A DNA stretch of 5,702 nt, from positions 1 to 5,702 of the forward strand of contig JAJPXW010000384.1 in assembly GCA_021205255.1 (NCBI GenBank), in the 5' to 3' direction. The stretch is from Burkholderiales bacterium. GTDB taxonomy: Bacteria > Pseudomonadota > Gammaproteobacteria > Burkholderiales > Burkholderiaceae_F. The translations under genes and the position numbers were made by a program. Each line of letters starts with the position of its first letter. Positions within the stretch are counted from its first letter, which is position 1. Below are positions 4,907-5,702 of this stretch, piece by piece. Under the pieces are notes generated by a model that was not told the DNA's origin, made no database searches, and saw only the letters and a list, made by a program, of their open reading frames with translations.

Positions 4907-4942
4907 AAGCCACTGAAGGATTTACCAGCAGTGGCTTTACTT
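4907..4942 (+). terminator. Candidate terminator of the membrane-protein gene
   Basis: AAGCCACTG (4907-4915) pairs perfectly over 9 bp with CAGTGGCTT (4929-4937) around a 13-base loop, followed by the T-rich TACTTTA. It lies about 80 bases after the stop at 4824. The interrupted T-run and large loop make it a weak intrinsic terminator. Confidence 0.4.
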
Positions 4943-4974
4943 TAGGTAGAAACGACGTTTAGGCTCGACTCCTG

Positions 4975-5015
4975 AAAAACAGTAGTAAAACACAGATCCA
5001 ACTGTTTTTACTACT
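4975..5015 (-). terminator. Rho-independent terminator of mdaB
   Basis: Read on the minus strand, AGTAGTAAAA (complement of 5006-5015) pairs over 10 bp with TTTTACTACT (complement of 4981-4990). After one bulged base, 4 inner pairs close a 6-base loop, and GTTTTT follows at 4980-4975. It starts 34 bases after the mdaB stop. The stem is AT-rich but long, and the T-run is on the correct side. Confidence 0.65.
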
Positions 5016-5049
5016 ACCCTCACTTCTATCTGCCTAAGCTTTCCAGAAA

Positions 5050-5631
5050 CTATGAAAAATATTTCTTAAGATGCTCTTCCCAGCGTTTGTCGTCTTTTTT
5101 AGGATCTGGATTCTTAATAACATCATTGCACATAAAGCTTGGCATAGGTTTCATTCCTAAAAATTGGAAAGCCTTATGTACCGGTAGGAAAACTCCATCG
5201 ATTCCTTGGCCTTCGAAAAAGTCTCCTTTCCTATCAAAAGCAGTTTTCGGAGCATTCCAAGTAGAACTAAGCATGTACTTTTTGTCCTTTAGGATGCCAC
5301 CTGTTCCATAACCATCTTCTGGAGTTTCTTCGTGGCGACCATCAGTGCCGCAAATTCCTGGCTGAACAAAAACTTGATCTTCGTACTTCTTAAATGTCCA
5401 AGGTGGGCTCATCCACCAACCCGGGGTCTGAACGATAATTACATCGGCTTTCTTAATTTTGTCGACTTCTTCAGGAATTTCCCAAGCGGAATCAACAAAT
5501 GTAATTTGAACGCTATGGCCAAGTTTTGTCAGGACCTTCATTGCTAAATCCGACAAGCGGTGGTTGATTTTGCCACCTACGCCAAAGTTCTTAGTGCCAC
5601 AGTCCAGAATTAATATGTTTTTCTTTGACAT
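5050..5631 (-). CDS. mdaB: MdaB-type NAD(P)H:quinone oxidoreductase (flavodoxin fold)
   Basis: Soluble FAD-dependent enzyme of the MdaB/NQO family. It reduces quinones by two electrons with NAD(P)H, avoiding semiquinone radicals, and helps resist oxidative and electrophile stress. The 193 residues equal E. coli MdaB in length. Visible family signatures are the N-terminal strand NILILDCGTKNFGVGGKIN with the flavin-phosphate loop, ADVIIVQTPGWWMSPPWTFK at 62-81, KKYEDQVF at 81-88, GYGTGGIL at 108-114, KKYMLSSTWNAPKTAFD at 117-133, FFEGQGIDGVFLPVHKAFQF at 138-157 and the late NDVIKNPD. The start is ATG 5631, because AGGTGA lies 5 bases upstream; an in-frame GTG at 5640 overlaps that ribosome binding site. 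It is transcribed alone and ends with its own hairpin. Extra residues relative to E. coli, such as PGICGTDGRHEETPEDG, lie between the conserved blocks. Confidence 0.95.
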   Translation of the reverse strand: MSKKNILILDCGTKNFGVGGKINHRLSDLAMKVLTKLGHSVQITFVDSAWEIPEEVDKIKKADVIIVQTPGWWMSPPWTFKKYEDQVFVQPGICGTDGRHEETPEDGYGTGGILKDKKYMLSSTWNAPKTAFDRKGDFFEGQGIDGVFLPVHKAFQFLGMKPMPSFMCNDVIKNPDPKKDDKRWEEHLKKYFS

Positions 5632-5662
5632 ATCTATCACCTAAAAATTACGTCACGCGCAC

Positions 5663-5693
5663 CTAATTTGCTTTTACGCTCATTAGTTGCAAA
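5663..5693. promoter_or_regulatory. Short inverted repeats upstream of mdaB (possible operator)
   Basis: TTTGC (5667-5671) and GCAAA (5689-5693) form an inverted pair. CTAAT (5663-5667) and ATTAG (5682-5686) form a second, and a rough 19-bp-spaced direct repeat (AATTTGC/TAGTTGC) overlaps both. They lie 30-65 bp upstream of the mdaB start, where LysR- or HxlR-type regulators often act on such genes. The arms are short and could be chance in AT-rich DNA. Confidence 0.25.
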
Positions 5694-5702
5694 CGGTATA
5701 TC

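Noticed and set aside
4892..4945. 17-codon plus-strand ORF with a protein-like start (MDLTIKPLKDLP)
   Set aside because: Too short, with no ribosome binding site, and fully explained by the 9-bp hairpin at 4907-4937.
5632..5640. GTG start extending mdaB by three residues
   Set aside because: It overlaps the AGGTGA ribosome binding site that serves ATG 5631, and E. coli MdaB has the same 193-residue length.

Overview
The window looks like chromosomal DNA of a moderately AT-rich betaproteobacterium, probably Burkholderiales. The best evidence is the rpmB-rpmG pair: the L28 and the zinc-free 55-residue L33 read like Burkholderiales proteins from memory. A radC-fkpB-ispH block next to rpmB-rpmG, as I recall it from Burkholderia and Ralstonia, would fit the ispH position here. 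A low-GC, host-associated lineage such as the Sutterellaceae is possible, but that is a guess.

Layout: (1) 1-118 is a leader with a short open-frame remnant. (2) 119-559 (+) encodes a charged helical protein of unknown function. (3) 570-2478 (-) is a two-gene operon. First comes a 471-residue fusion of IspH, the last enzyme of the MEP isoprenoid pathway, to a complete O6-alkylguanine-DNA alkyltransferase. A YbaK-type aminoacyl-tRNA deacylase follows, overlapping it by 8 bp. (4) 2479-2690 is a short divergent promoter region. (5) 2691-3107 (+) is rpmB-rpmG, closed by a strong intrinsic terminator. (6) 3164-3607 (-) has no intact gene of normal size, but it holds three protein-like fragments in alternating frames that look like one decayed gene. 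(7) 3631-3960 (-) encodes a small acidic protein with a winged-helix-like C-terminus. (8) 3961-4293 is a non-coding region with an 18-bp perfect palindrome between two A4T4 motifs. (9) 4294-4824 (+) encodes a two-helix membrane protein with four clustered cysteines and a Pro/Thr/Ala-rich tail of 18-residue repeats. (10) 5050-5631 (-) is an MdaB-type NAD(P)H:quinone oxidoreductase with its own hairpin terminator.

The most notable feature is the IspH-MGMT fusion, which joins an oxygen-sensitive iron-sulfur isoprenoid enzyme to a suicidal DNA-repair protein in one uninterrupted frame. The accessory part (about 3150-4830) holds three items I could not assign to families: the decayed gene, the acidic winged-helix-like protein and the repeat-tailed membrane protein. 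I see no mobile-element ends, CRISPR array, tRNA or rRNA.
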